This document shows, piece after piece, positions 9,578 to 18,410 of a stretch of DNA of 64,000 nucleotides. The first letter of the stretch is position 1. Each line of letters begins with the position of its first letter. Under the pieces are notes generated by a model, which was given only the letters and a program-made list of their open reading frames with translations, searched no databases and was not told the origin of the DNA. The stretch comes from Crateriforma conspicua (GTDB lineage Bacteria > Planctomycetota > Planctomycetia > Pirellulales > Pirellulaceae), in the NCBI RefSeq assembly GCF_007752935.1, contig NZ_CP036319.1, positions 4,402,001 to 4,466,000 of the forward strand. The letters are read 5' to 3'. The translations under genes were made by a program, and so were the position numbers.

Positions 9578-9796
9578 ATGCGACGCCTTTTTCAGCTGGC
9601 CCTGTTGACCGCCTGTCTGTCGACGACCGTCGGATGCTTTGTGCCGATTTACTCCGCCCGTCCCGAACGCCGCGTCCAGCAATTGCTGTACACGTCGGAA
9701 GACCTGCGTTCGATGATGGAAGAATGGGAACGTTTCTGGTTCCTGGATTCGCCCAGCCACCTGACGCCGATCCGTACCCACGGCGGCATCATTTGA
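9578..9796 (+). CDS. Small lipoprotein of unknown function
   Basis: 72 residues. A short, basic signal peptide ends in STTVGC, with the lipid-accepting cysteine at residue 20. A short aromatic and acidic segment (MEEWERFWFLD) follows. TGGAGGAACG upstream of the ATG is a strong ribosome binding site. It lies 26 nt after the HU gene on the same strand, so it is probably co-transcribed. No family is recognised. Confidence 0.75.
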   Translation: MRRLFQLALLTACLSTTVGCFVPIYSARPERRVQQLLYTSEDLRSMMEEWERFWFLDSPSHLTPIRTHGGII

Positions 9797-9857
9797 TACC
9801 GGTCAAATCAACACGATGATTCCGTCAGCGGCGGTCATCGCGTCTTGGCCCGTTGCA

Positions 9858-11579
9858 TTAGCGTGACGGACGGCTGCTGACCAAGTTGCCGCCGTGGCCG
9901 GCCAGTTGTGCAATGCCGTGTTGCAGCACCGCGTCTTCATCGTCGCCGATGATGTGTCCCTGGTCGTCCGGACGTCCGGTGATGTGCCGGTCGCTGACTT
10001 CGGCGTGCGGTCGGACGCCGTTTTGGCTGATCGCACGGCCGCTGGGTGAATAAAACTTGGCGGTCGTCAAACAAAGTCCAAACTTCGCCGAACGCATCCG
10101 GAACACACCCTGGACGCTGCCTTTGCCATAACTGGTCGATCCGACCACCACGGCACGACCCCGGTCGGACATGGCACCGGCGAAAATCTCACTGGCACTG
10201 GCACTGTTGCCGTCGATCAGGACGACCAACGGAAAATTCCAAGTGCCGCTGCGGTGCGCCCGGTAATCGAAATTCTCTTTCGCATTGCGACCACGTGTGG
10301 TCACGATTGCACCGTCGCTCAAGAACCGGTCGGCGACTTCCACGGCCGCGGTCAACAATCCGCCCGGGTTGCCTCGCAAATCCATAATCAACGAACGCAT
10401 GCCTTGGCCCTGCAGCGTGATCACCGCTTGTTCGACTTCGCGTCGGGTCGTCTTTTGAAAATTGGTCAGCCGGAAATAGCCGACTCGGTTGGTCACGTCG
10501 ACCAAGTGCACGTTTTCCACGCAAGGCACATCCACACGGCGGCGGGTGATTTGCAGATCACGCCGTCGGCCCGCGGTGTCGGCCACGCTGATCGATACGA
10601 CGGAGTTTTCAGGCCCACGCAGCAGGTCAGCGGCGAAATCGGGATCGACCACATTCGTTTCCGCATCGGCGACGCGAACGATCCGTTCCCCGGCCAACAC
10701 GCCGGCTTCATCGGCCGGTCCCCCCGGAATGACCGAGACGATTTGCAAGTGATCATCGGCCGGTTTCAATTCAACGCCCAGGCCGACAAAGTTGCCTTCG
10801 ATGTTGGAAAACATTTCGTCCAACTGTGATCCCGACAACAATCGTGTGTAGGGATCCAACGTCGAAATGGCACCCGACAGAAACTCCAGCGACGTTGCCG
10901 TTCCCGACAATCCGATCCGTTCATGCGCCAAGTTGGCAACAAACGATACGGCGGCACGCAAATCGAAACGTGTTTGGGTGCTACGGCCGCGAAGTTCACG
11001 ATGCACATTCAAACGGAACTGTTCGATGGCATCACGATCGACGCCCGGAAGATTGCTGTTGATGAATCGTTCTTCATCCAACGCCACCTCCAGCGCCGCG
11101 GTGCCGTGCAGCAACACGCGTGACCAGTCCACCGTTTCGACGTAGTGAGTTTGCAGATTCGCCAGCGTTTCGGAATACAGATCCAACGCTTGGGTCGTGC
11201 TAAGGTCGCGAACACTGGCCAGGAAACTGTGGTCGGTGTATCGACGGTGAACGTCGTAACGCAGACGGCTGATCAGCAATCGCTGATACACCACGCGACT
11301 GTCGGGGAACCGACGCAGGGCGGATTCATAATGCTGAACCGCATCGGCCCACATGCGTTGCCGTTCCAGTTCATAGCCCTTGGTCAGGACTTGCTGTTCA
11401 TCGTCCGCTGAATCTGCGGAGGCAACCGCCGCGGGATCGTCCGCAACCACGGTGGCAATCGGTCCGCCGAGTGTCGCCAAAGCCACGAATCCCGTGGCGG
11501 CCAACACCAACAGCCGGCCGTGTTGCCAGCGAGTCAAAAAGCGTTCGATACCCGAATTTGATTCCATACCAGTCAACAT
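9858..11579 (-). CDS. S41 C-terminal processing peptidase (CtpA/Prc type) with PDZ domain
   Basis: 573 residues. A hydrophobic export segment is near residues 22-46, a helical TPR-like region near 60-110, a PDZ domain near 255-310 (GNFVGLGVELKP and GGPADEAGVLAGERI), and the peptidase domain near 355-510. The catalytic Ser is in GNSASASEIFAGAM (about S461) and the Lys in SYGKGSVQ (about K486), the spacing of the Ser/Lys dyad in Prc. It should cleave the C-termini of periplasmic substrates. Start ambiguity: ATG at 11577-11579 or 11565-11567, neither with a clear Shine-Dalgarno. The 3' end faces the small lipoprotein gene with a 61-bp gap. Confidence 0.9.
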   Translation of the reverse strand: MLTGMESNSGIERFLTRWQHGRLLVLAATGFVALATLGGPIATVVADDPAAVASADSADDEQQVLTKGYELERQRMWADAVQHYESALRRFPDSRVVYQRLLISRLRYDVHRRYTDHSFLASVRDLSTTQALDLYSETLANLQTHYVETVDWSRVLLHGTAALEVALDEERFINSNLPGVDRDAIEQFRLNVHRELRGRSTQTRFDLRAAVSFVANLAHERIGLSGTATSLEFLSGAISTLDPYTRLLSGSQLDEMFSNIEGNFVGLGVELKPADDHLQIVSVIPGGPADEAGVLAGERIVRVADAETNVVDPDFAADLLRGPENSVVSISVADTAGRRRDLQITRRRVDVPCVENVHLVDVTNRVGYFRLTNFQKTTRREVEQAVITLQGQGMRSLIMDLRGNPGGLLTAAVEVADRFLSDGAIVTTRGRNAKENFDYRAHRSGTWNFPLVVLIDGNSASASEIFAGAMSDRGRAVVVGSTSYGKGSVQGVFRMRSAKFGLCLTTAKFYSPSGRAISQNGVRPHAEVSDRHITGRPDDQGHIIGDDEDAVLQHGIAQLAGHGGNLVSSRPSR

Positions 11580-12070
11580 CCGATCGCGAGCGTCGTTCGG
11601 GAGGGAAATGGAGACGACGCCGCAAACGAACCGTTGGCGGAATGCTGTCGTCGGGCCACGTCCGGACGCTCACAGAACGAGGCCAAGGAAACGTAGGTCA
11701 CAAAACATGCCCGGTCAAAAAACCGTCGCGATAAAAATTCAGCGAATTCGTTGTGACCGGCATCAACGTCCCCGCGGTGGTCGCTTGGTAACGGTTGATG
11801 GGGTCGATCCGATGGGGCAAAGCCACGCGATGGTGCTTTGCGATAACCCTAGGGATCGCTGATTAGGCCCGGTCGAGCCGGGGACTCTCGCGTGCGCTTC
11901 CTGGCGCAGAATGAGTCGACCGCGTTTCAAGTTTCCGCGGTCAATCTCTCGCATCCGAAATCCACGATAGACGTTGTCCGCATCGCGGGCAACGATCGGG
12001 CAACACCCGGGCCGGGATGCTAGGCTGCGTGAAACTTGCCGACCAACCGACGACGGCTTTGCGTGTCGAT
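11580..12070. other. Divergent intergenic region, 491 bp
   Basis: This separates the divergent peptidase and NHL-repeat genes. Short open frames run through it, but none has family similarity or a ribosome binding site. No convincing promoter hexamers, hairpin terminator or repeat was found. Confidence 0.35.
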
Positions 12071-13075
12071 ATGAAACATTCCTGCCAACGGAACGCCCAA
12101 ATTTTTGACCGCCGCCGACTGCTGTCCACGGCCATCGCCGCCGGCGGTCTGTTGTCGCTTCCTGGGTGCGTGTCGACCGCCGCCCGAGGTGAACCCGATT
12201 TGGTCTGGGGGCGACGGGGCTGGTCGGAGGGTCGATTCGTCAAGCCACGTACCATTGCAATCGACTCGGCTGACCGACTGTACATCTGCGACACGACCGG
12301 ACGGATCCAAGTCTTTGATGCTGACGGTAACTTTCAAACCGTCTGGTCGACCCCCGAAACCGCCAACGGCCGCCCGACGGGGCTTGAAGTCCGTGCCGCT
12401 GATGAACACATCGATCGTGAAGTCTTGCTGGTCGCCGACACCCATTACTATCGCATGTTGGCCTACGAGCTGGACGGAACGCTGATCGATTCGCGTTGCA
12501 TCGGCGGGACCGCGGGCTACGGTCCCGGTGAATTCGCCTTCGTCACCGAAGCGGTTTGTGACGACGATGGCTGCTTTTACATCGGTGAGTATGGCGACAG
12601 CGATCGGATCCAAAAATTCGATCCCGACGGTCGCTTCATCGCCCAGTGGGGTGGTACCGGCGATCAGCCGGGACAATTCATTCGTCCCCAAAGCATGATC
12701 GTCACCGACGGGTTGCTGTGGGTGACCGATGCGGGCAACCATCGAATGCAGGCCTTTGACGTGACCGCCGATCCGCCCGGTTTGGTGCACTGTTGGGGCG
12801 TCCAGGGGCCACAAGCAGGCCAACTGTATTACCCCTACGACATCGCACTGATGGAAGGCGAACCATCACCGGGCCGCGTCGATCTGATGATCTGTGAATA
12901 CGGCAACCAACGAATCCAGCGGTTCGCCACCGATGGGACTTCGCTGGGGATTTTGGGCGGTCCAGGATTCGAGGATGGCCAGTTCCACCACCCGTGGGGG
13001 CTGGTGGTCGATTCCAAGCGTCGCGTCCACGTCTTGGACAGCAACAACCACCGTATTCAGCGATTTCCCACGTAA
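12071..13075 (+). CDS. NHL-repeat beta-propeller lipoprotein, probable Tat substrate
   Basis: 334 residues from the ATG at 12071. The N-terminus has DRRRLLSTAIAAGGLLSL followed by lipobox LPGC, so it looks like a twin-arginine or Sec lipoprotein. About six NHL blades follow, each with a pattern like RLYICDTTGRIQVFDADG, QWGGTGDQPGQFIRP, or LWVTDAGNHRMQAF. Such propellers bind ligands or, in some cases, act as lyases; the substrate here cannot be told. The frame is open 54 nt upstream, but that would place extra residues before the signal peptide. Confidence 0.85.
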   Translation: MKHSCQRNAQIFDRRRLLSTAIAAGGLLSLPGCVSTAARGEPDLVWGRRGWSEGRFVKPRTIAIDSADRLYICDTTGRIQVFDADGNFQTVWSTPETANGRPTGLEVRAADEHIDREVLLVADTHYYRMLAYELDGTLIDSRCIGGTAGYGPGEFAFVTEAVCDDDGCFYIGEYGDSDRIQKFDPDGRFIAQWGGTGDQPGQFIRPQSMIVTDGLLWVTDAGNHRMQAFDVTADPPGLVHCWGVQGPQAGQLYYPYDIALMEGEPSPGRVDLMICEYGNQRIQRFATDGTSLGILGGPGFEDGQFHHPWGLVVDSKRRVHVLDSNNHRIQRFPT

Positions 13076-13227
13076 ATAGGCGGCAAAAAACGAATTTTTC
13101 GACCTCGTGACCAGACTTGTCACGGCCCCTGCGATGATACCGATGTCCGGTGGGCAATTCGCCAACGCCAAAGCGATCGCCCGCCCCATCAACCAGAAAC
13201 AAAATCAACGTTCCGGGGGGAATACTG

Positions 13228-13545
13228 ATGAAAAACGAATTTCGCCGCGCCATGCAAGACAGCGATCACTACGTCATCGAAATGGACTACGTCGACAGTA
13301 AGGGCCGACGCACACGCCGAACCATCAGCCCGATCCGATTCGTCGGTCGCGACCGCGTTCTGGCAATGTGCCTGTGTCGCGAAGAACCACGACAGTTCTA
13401 CTTGGACCGCTGTGAAGACGTGCGTTTGGCTCCGGCCGAACAGGTTTTGATGCCTTTGCCGATTGCCGAATACGATCCGGCACCCGCCGCATACGCTCCG
13501 ACGCCGGGGCTGACGACTTGTGGCGCCGGACTGTGTTTGGCTTAG
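13228..13545 (+). CDS. Free-standing WYL-like domain protein
   Basis: 105 residues. Residues 10-75 resemble a WYL domain: an initial strand VIEMDYVDSKGRRTRRTISP, then RFVGRDRVLAMCLCREEPRQ and FYLDRCEDVRL, matching the usual order (R-T/T-V-x-P, then W-Y-L-V-x-Y-C, then R-x-F-R-L-D-R-I). No helix-turn-helix is present. A short Pro/Ala tail ends CGAGLCLA. The start at 13228 is chosen because GGGGGGAA lies just upstream. WYL domains in regulators sense ligands; what a free one does is unknown. The similarity is by eye and should be treated as tentative. Confidence 0.65.
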   Translation: MKNEFRRAMQDSDHYVIEMDYVDSKGRRTRRTISPIRFVGRDRVLAMCLCREEPRQFYLDRCEDVRLAPAEQVLMPLPIAEYDPAPAAYAPTPGLTTCGAGLCLA

Positions 13546-13581
13546 GCGGTCGCTATGTCAGCACGAAAGAACATCGTTGGA

Positions 13582-15033
13582 TCAAGCGAGGATCTTTTGG
13601 ACCACGTGCGCCGGTTCGACCCCCGTCAAACGCTGGTCCAATCCTTGGAATTTGACACTTAGCCGTGCGTGGTCAAATCCCAACAGATGCAAAATCGTGG
13701 CGTGAAAATCGCGGACATGAACCCGGTCTTCGACCACGTTGAACCCGAATTCGTCGCTTTGTCCGATCGTCAAACCAGGTTTCAGTCCACCGCCAGCCAT
13801 CCACATCGTGAACGCATTGGGGTGATGGTCACGCCCGTTGTCCCCGCCGCCCTGAACCATCGGCGTGCGTCCGAATTCGCCGCCCCAAATCACCAGTGTT
13901 TCATCCAGCATCCCACGACGCTTCAAATCGGTGATCAACGCAGCGCACGCTTGATCGGTGTCGCCACAATTCCGTTTCAAGCCGTTGACCAGGTCGCCGT
14001 GCTGGTCCCAAGCTTCGTGAAATAGCTGAACGAACCGCGTGCCCCGCTCCACCAATCGCCGGGCCAGCAAACAGTTTTTGGCAAAAGACGATTTTTCTGG
14101 TTCCACTCCGTACAAATCCAACGTCTCCTGAGTCTCGCTGGATAAATCCATCAGCTCCGGTGCACTGGCCTGCATCCGAAACGCCATCTCGTACGAATTG
14201 ATGCGGGTGGCAATTTCCGGATCGTTCATGCGATCCAGATGTTGCTGATTCAACGCCCTAATCGCATCCAATGTTTGGCGTTGTGTCTGTCGATCGATGC
14301 CGGCGGGATTGGACAAGTACAGCACCGGATCGCCGACATTTCGCAACTGCACGCCGTTGTAGACCGTCGGTAAAAAGCCACTGCCCCAATTGCTGTTCCC
14401 GCCGCTGGGGCCTTTTCGACCGCTGCTGAAGACAACAAAACCGGGCAAGTCTTCTGCTTCGCTTCCCAAACCATACAAAGTCCAAGAACCCAGGCTGGGT
14501 TTGCCGAACAACTGGGACCCGGTGTTCATCAAGATCTGTGCCGGCGCATGATTGAAGGCGTCGGTGACCATCGATTTGATGATCGTCAGGTCATCGGCCA
14601 CCTTGGCCGTGTGCGGCAACAATTCCGAAATTTCCGCACCGCACTGTCCGTGCTTGGCGAATTTGAATTTCGGTCCCAACAGTTTCGAATTTGGATTGAT
14701 GAACGCGGCGCGATAACCGTCCAGCAATCCGGCCGGCGGCAAGGTTCCATCAAACTTTGCCAACTGTGGCTTGTAATCGAACAATTCCAAATGGCTGGGC
14801 GCGCCGGCCATGAACAAGAAGATCACGTTCTTGATCTTGCCCGGAAAATGCGGCGTTTTCACAGCCAACGGACCGGATGCCGCATTGGCATCGCTTTGCA
14901 TCAGGCTGTGGGCCGCGATCGCCCCGAGCCCCACACCGCATTCCTTCAAGAACCAGCGACGACTGGTCGCGCTGGCCGATATCAGTTGGTCGTTTCGCAT
15001 TGAATGCACCATCGTGTTTGGTTGGGTCACCAT
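13582..15033 (-). CDS. DUF1501 protein (sulfatase-like fold), Tat-exported
   Basis: 483 residues. Twin-arginine signal SRRWFLKECGVGLGAIAA is at residues 24-41. DUF1501 landmarks are FLFMAGAPSHLELFDYKP, the GGEFGRTPMVQGGG motif and GRDHHPNAFTMWMAGGG. The family shares the alkaline-phosphatase/sulfatase fold. It is nearly always encoded beside a PSCyt1/DUF1549/DUF1553 protein in planctomycetes, as here (33-nt gap, same strand). The pair is generally associated with polysaccharide degradation, without a demonstrated reaction. Confidence 0.93.
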   Translation of the reverse strand: MVTQPNTMVHSMRNDQLISASATSRRWFLKECGVGLGAIAAHSLMQSDANAASGPLAVKTPHFPGKIKNVIFLFMAGAPSHLELFDYKPQLAKFDGTLPPAGLLDGYRAAFINPNSKLLGPKFKFAKHGQCGAEISELLPHTAKVADDLTIIKSMVTDAFNHAPAQILMNTGSQLFGKPSLGSWTLYGLGSEAEDLPGFVVFSSGRKGPSGGNSNWGSGFLPTVYNGVQLRNVGDPVLYLSNPAGIDRQTQRQTLDAIRALNQQHLDRMNDPEIATRINSYEMAFRMQASAPELMDLSSETQETLDLYGVEPEKSSFAKNCLLARRLVERGTRFVQLFHEAWDQHGDLVNGLKRNCGDTDQACAALITDLKRRGMLDETLVIWGGEFGRTPMVQGGGDNGRDHHPNAFTMWMAGGGLKPGLTIGQSDEFGFNVVEDRVHVRDFHATILHLLGFDHARLSVKFQGLDQRLTGVEPAHVVQKILA

Positions 15034-15066
15034 GACAACGATTGCCGGGTGAACTGTTCCGTCGGC

Positions 15067-18000
15067 TTATTGCCGTGAAATCGTCTCGTCCAAATTCAAC
15101 ATCACGCGACATGTCAAAACCCAGGCGGCCAAGTCAGCGTCATCGACCGGAACGCCCGTGAATGCTTTTGGAATCGCAGCAAGCAAGGGGGCCGTGTCGA
15201 CTTGCCCGTCATTGATGCGTTCGCGTTGACGATTCAAGAAGGACAACAGTACATGTCGCTCGGTCGGCTCTGGTCGCCGTCCGGTGCATCGTAGGAACGC
15301 CAAATCGACCGCTGATGGCTCGTCATCGCAACGCAGCAACACGTCCGCGGCCATCGCGGCCGCACACTCAAACGCCATCGGTTCGTTCAACGACGTCAAT
15401 GCTTGCAGCGGCGTGTTGGATCGACTGCGGCGGACGCAAGACGTGTTTCCGGGCACGGCATCAAAGGCTTCCAGCATCGGGTAGGGGACGCTGCGGAAAC
15501 GGAACGTGTACAAACCACGCCGGTACCGATCACCGCCGACCGCATCGTCCCAAACTTTGGGCCCGTAACTGACCGGGGGCAAGAACAGGAACTCCGGTGC
15601 CGGCGGCGTCACACTGGGGCCGCCGACGCGACGATCAAGCAACCCCGCAGCCGCCAACGTGATGTCGCGAACCGTTTCGGCGGGCGCGCGAAACCGTGCC
15701 CCTCGAGCCAGCAAACGGTTGTACGGGTCTTCGGCCAACAAGTCGTCGCTGACCACCGACGATTGGCGATACGTTGCGGACGTCACGATCCGGCGATGCA
15801 GATGTTTCAAGCTCCATCCGTTGTCCATCAAATCCACCGCCAACCAATCCAACAACTGCGGATGCGAAGGCGGTGAACTTTGTGACCCCAAGTCATCGCT
15901 GGTTTCCACCAGTCCGACACCAAAGTAGGCCTGCCAAATCCGATTGACGATCGAACGCGGAACCGTCGGGCTATCACGGTCCACCAACCACCGGGCGAAC
16001 TGCAACCGTGGCGGTTCATCGGACGGCTGCATCGCATGCAGGAATGCAGGAACATGTGGCTGCACCGGAGCCACCGGGCTAAGGAAGTCACCACGATCCA
16101 ACAGTGATGTTAATCGCTGGCCCTGTCTTTCGGACAAAGTCAACTGCGTCGTGCCGGCGGGATGCCGGGCCCACGCCGCATCGATCTCTTGTTGCCAAGA
16201 TCCAAATTTTGTTTCTCGTCGCACCCAGGAACGAAACAATCGCTCGTTTTGCTGGTCGCTTCGCCGCTTCGGTGGAAGATCCAAAACCGACTGGACATCG
16301 GGCGACAGCGGCGATCGCGACTGAACGCTGTCCCCGGTGAACGAAAGCTTGAATCGGCCGACGTTGAACGTTTGGTTGTCGTCGCTGTTCCAGCCGCCGT
16401 GCCGCTGGGCAAGGTACACGTGAATGATCGCGTGCTGGCCGTCGGGCACTTCGATCGGTTCGGCCAAACGAAACCAAGCGGTTTGTGAGCGATTGGCCAG
16501 CGGAAACCCGAGGTCGTTGGACCATGCGGTGGTCAGGTCCCCGTCGATTGCAAAATCAACCGAGCCGATGATGCGTTTGGTGTCTTTGCGGTTGTCATAG
16601 CGCGGCCCTAGATCCGCCTTCGGAGTCGGGCGATCCGCCCATGCCCCGGCGAACTTGACGGGAATGACTTTGTCGGGCGAACCCGAAAAAGCGACCTCCG
16701 CAGTCAATTCACTCAGCCCCCAAGTTCCTTCGACGCTGCGTCCGGGTCCTTCCCGCGGCAAATTGGGATCGGTCAGCATCTGGATCCGAATCCCCGACAA
16801 CCGCGTGCCGTCGTATCGAGCGGTCATCTTGGGCTTGAAGTTCGTCGGTGCGTACCCTTGGCAAAGATACGATCCATCGTCCTGCGGCAAGAACTTTTGT
16901 CCGCCGATCGTCGAATCAAGGAACTCCAACGTCGGCGTTACCCAATTGGGCTGGCCCTCTTTTTTCAGCTGTTTCTGCCAAGACCGGTGGTCGCGTTGCC
17001 ATGTCGGTGTCGCCATACGGATTTCCGCATACAGGTCTTCGACTTGCCGGACCACCCTTCGTCGCTGTTGGATTTCATCCGGCGTGTACACGACGTGAAA
17101 GGCATCGTCGGTGTTGTTGATGAACGCCATCAAGCCGTAATACTCTTCATGGCTGATCGGGTCGTATTTATGGCTGTGGCACTGGGCACACTGGATCGTT
17201 AAACCCAAGACGGATTTTCCGATTGCGTCCAACCGGTCGAACATCGCTTCCATGCGAAACTGTTCGGGGTCCGCGCCGCCTTCTTCATTGACCATCGAGT
17301 TTCGCAAGAACCCGGTTGCCACATGATCCGCCTGTGTCGCACCGGGCAGTAGATCGCCGGCGATTTGACGAATGATGAAGTCGTCGTAGGGGCGGTCCTG
17401 GTTCAGCGAATCGACCACCCAATCACGATAGAACCAGACTTGTCGTGGCTTGTCTTTCTCGTACCCGTCCGAATCGGCATACCGTGCGGCGTCCAACCAA
17501 ACCCGACTCCAACGTTCGCCATAAGCGGGTGAATCCAGCAAACGATCGACCCAGCGATGATAGGCTGCATCAGCGTTGCCCGAGCGTTCGTATTGTGACG
17601 TGAATTCGGCAATCTGTTCCGGGGTCGGTGGCAACCCGATCAAGTCCAAGGACAACCGACGCAGCAACGTTGCGGGATCCGCGACGGGTGACGGTTTCCG
17701 TCCTGCGGATTCGATCTTGGACAACACAAAATGGTCGATCGGATTTTTAACCCAGCCAGGATCATCGACCTCGGGAACAGGGTGTTGCACCGGAGCGGTG
17801 AATGCCCAGTGGTTCTCAAAAGATGCACCGTCGGCCATCCAGCGCCGCAACCGATCCACCTCCTCCGGATCCAGAGGTCCGCCGGATTCCGGCGGCGGCA
17901 TCACAAGATCTGGATCATCACTGGTCACGCGAGCGATCAGTTCGCTGTCATCCGGCGCATCGGTGTCCAAAACCCAAGCGGCGTCATCCCCGATGTCCAA

Positions 18001-18210
18001 ACGCAAATCGGCTTGGCGGGATTCCGGATCGGGTCCGTGGCATTGAAAACAGTGTTCCGACAGCAAAGGCCGGATATCGGTCGCAAAGTCGACGCTGGAA
18101 TCGGACGCGGAAAGCGGATCACCGTCAAACCCGCTGATCAACAGCGGTACGGCGACCAGCCCGACGATTCGTAATCGCGTCGCGGCGCCGACAAGGGCGG
18201 GCAAGGGCAT
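15067..18210 (-). CDS. PSCyt1-DUF1549-DUF1553 protein (planctomycete cytochrome c domain)
   Basis: 1047 residues. After an N-terminal signal segment (residues 10-28), a PSCyt1 haem motif CFQCH is at residues 54-58 in LLSEHCFQCHGPDPESRQ. DUF1549 follows (WVKNPIDHFVLSKIESAG, then WSRVWLDAARYADSDGYEKD), with ICQCAQCH-like QCAQCHSHKYDPISHEEYY. A central insertion resembling a concanavalin-type domain is at about 430-640, then DUF1553 (RSIVNRIWQAYFGVGLVETSDDLG; RSNTPLQALTSLNEPMAFECA). It is probably exported and haem-bearing. It precedes the DUF1501 gene in one operon. Confidence 0.93.
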   Translation of the reverse strand: MPLPALVGAATRLRIVGLVAVPLLISGFDGDPLSASDSSVDFATDIRPLLSEHCFQCHGPDPESRQADLRLDIGDDAAWVLDTDAPDDSELIARVTSDDPDLVMPPPESGGPLDPEEVDRLRRWMADGASFENHWAFTAPVQHPVPEVDDPGWVKNPIDHFVLSKIESAGRKPSPVADPATLLRRLSLDLIGLPPTPEQIAEFTSQYERSGNADAAYHRWVDRLLDSPAYGERWSRVWLDAARYADSDGYEKDKPRQVWFYRDWVVDSLNQDRPYDDFIIRQIAGDLLPGATQADHVATGFLRNSMVNEEGGADPEQFRMEAMFDRLDAIGKSVLGLTIQCAQCHSHKYDPISHEEYYGLMAFINNTDDAFHVVYTPDEIQQRRRVVRQVEDLYAEIRMATPTWQRDHRSWQKQLKKEGQPNWVTPTLEFLDSTIGGQKFLPQDDGSYLCQGYAPTNFKPKMTARYDGTRLSGIRIQMLTDPNLPREGPGRSVEGTWGLSELTAEVAFSGSPDKVIPVKFAGAWADRPTPKADLGPRYDNRKDTKRIIGSVDFAIDGDLTTAWSNDLGFPLANRSQTAWFRLAEPIEVPDGQHAIIHVYLAQRHGGWNSDDNQTFNVGRFKLSFTGDSVQSRSPLSPDVQSVLDLPPKRRSDQQNERLFRSWVRRETKFGSWQQEIDAAWARHPAGTTQLTLSERQGQRLTSLLDRGDFLSPVAPVQPHVPAFLHAMQPSDEPPRLQFARWLVDRDSPTVPRSIVNRIWQAYFGVGLVETSDDLGSQSSPPSHPQLLDWLAVDLMDNGWSLKHLHRRIVTSATYRQSSVVSDDLLAEDPYNRLLARGARFRAPAETVRDITLAAAGLLDRRVGGPSVTPPAPEFLFLPPVSYGPKVWDDAVGGDRYRRGLYTFRFRSVPYPMLEAFDAVPGNTSCVRRSRSNTPLQALTSLNEPMAFECAAAMAADVLLRCDDEPSAVDLAFLRCTGRRPEPTERHVLLSFLNRQRERINDGQVDTAPLLAAIPKAFTGVPVDDADLAAWVLTCRVMLNLDETISRQ

Positions 18211-18410
18211 GAAACGTGAGGCGTTGGAGGTGGGGCATTCGGCGGGCAGTCAGTCCGAAGCCCCAGTTTATCCCGCAGAATCGCGCGGAAGCAAATTTTT
18301 GCTTCGCCCGGCCCGCCATTCGTCCCACCCGCTTGTAGTTCGGCGGTTGGTTGCGATGTCGACACTGACATCACTTTCGCCGTGATGCCAGGACCGGACC
18401 CGGTAGCCGA

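Noticed and set aside
13611-13630. Third copy of the REP-like repeat (GACCCCCGTC in the DUF1501 gene)
   Set aside because: Only ten bases match, and they encode conserved C-terminal residues of the protein.
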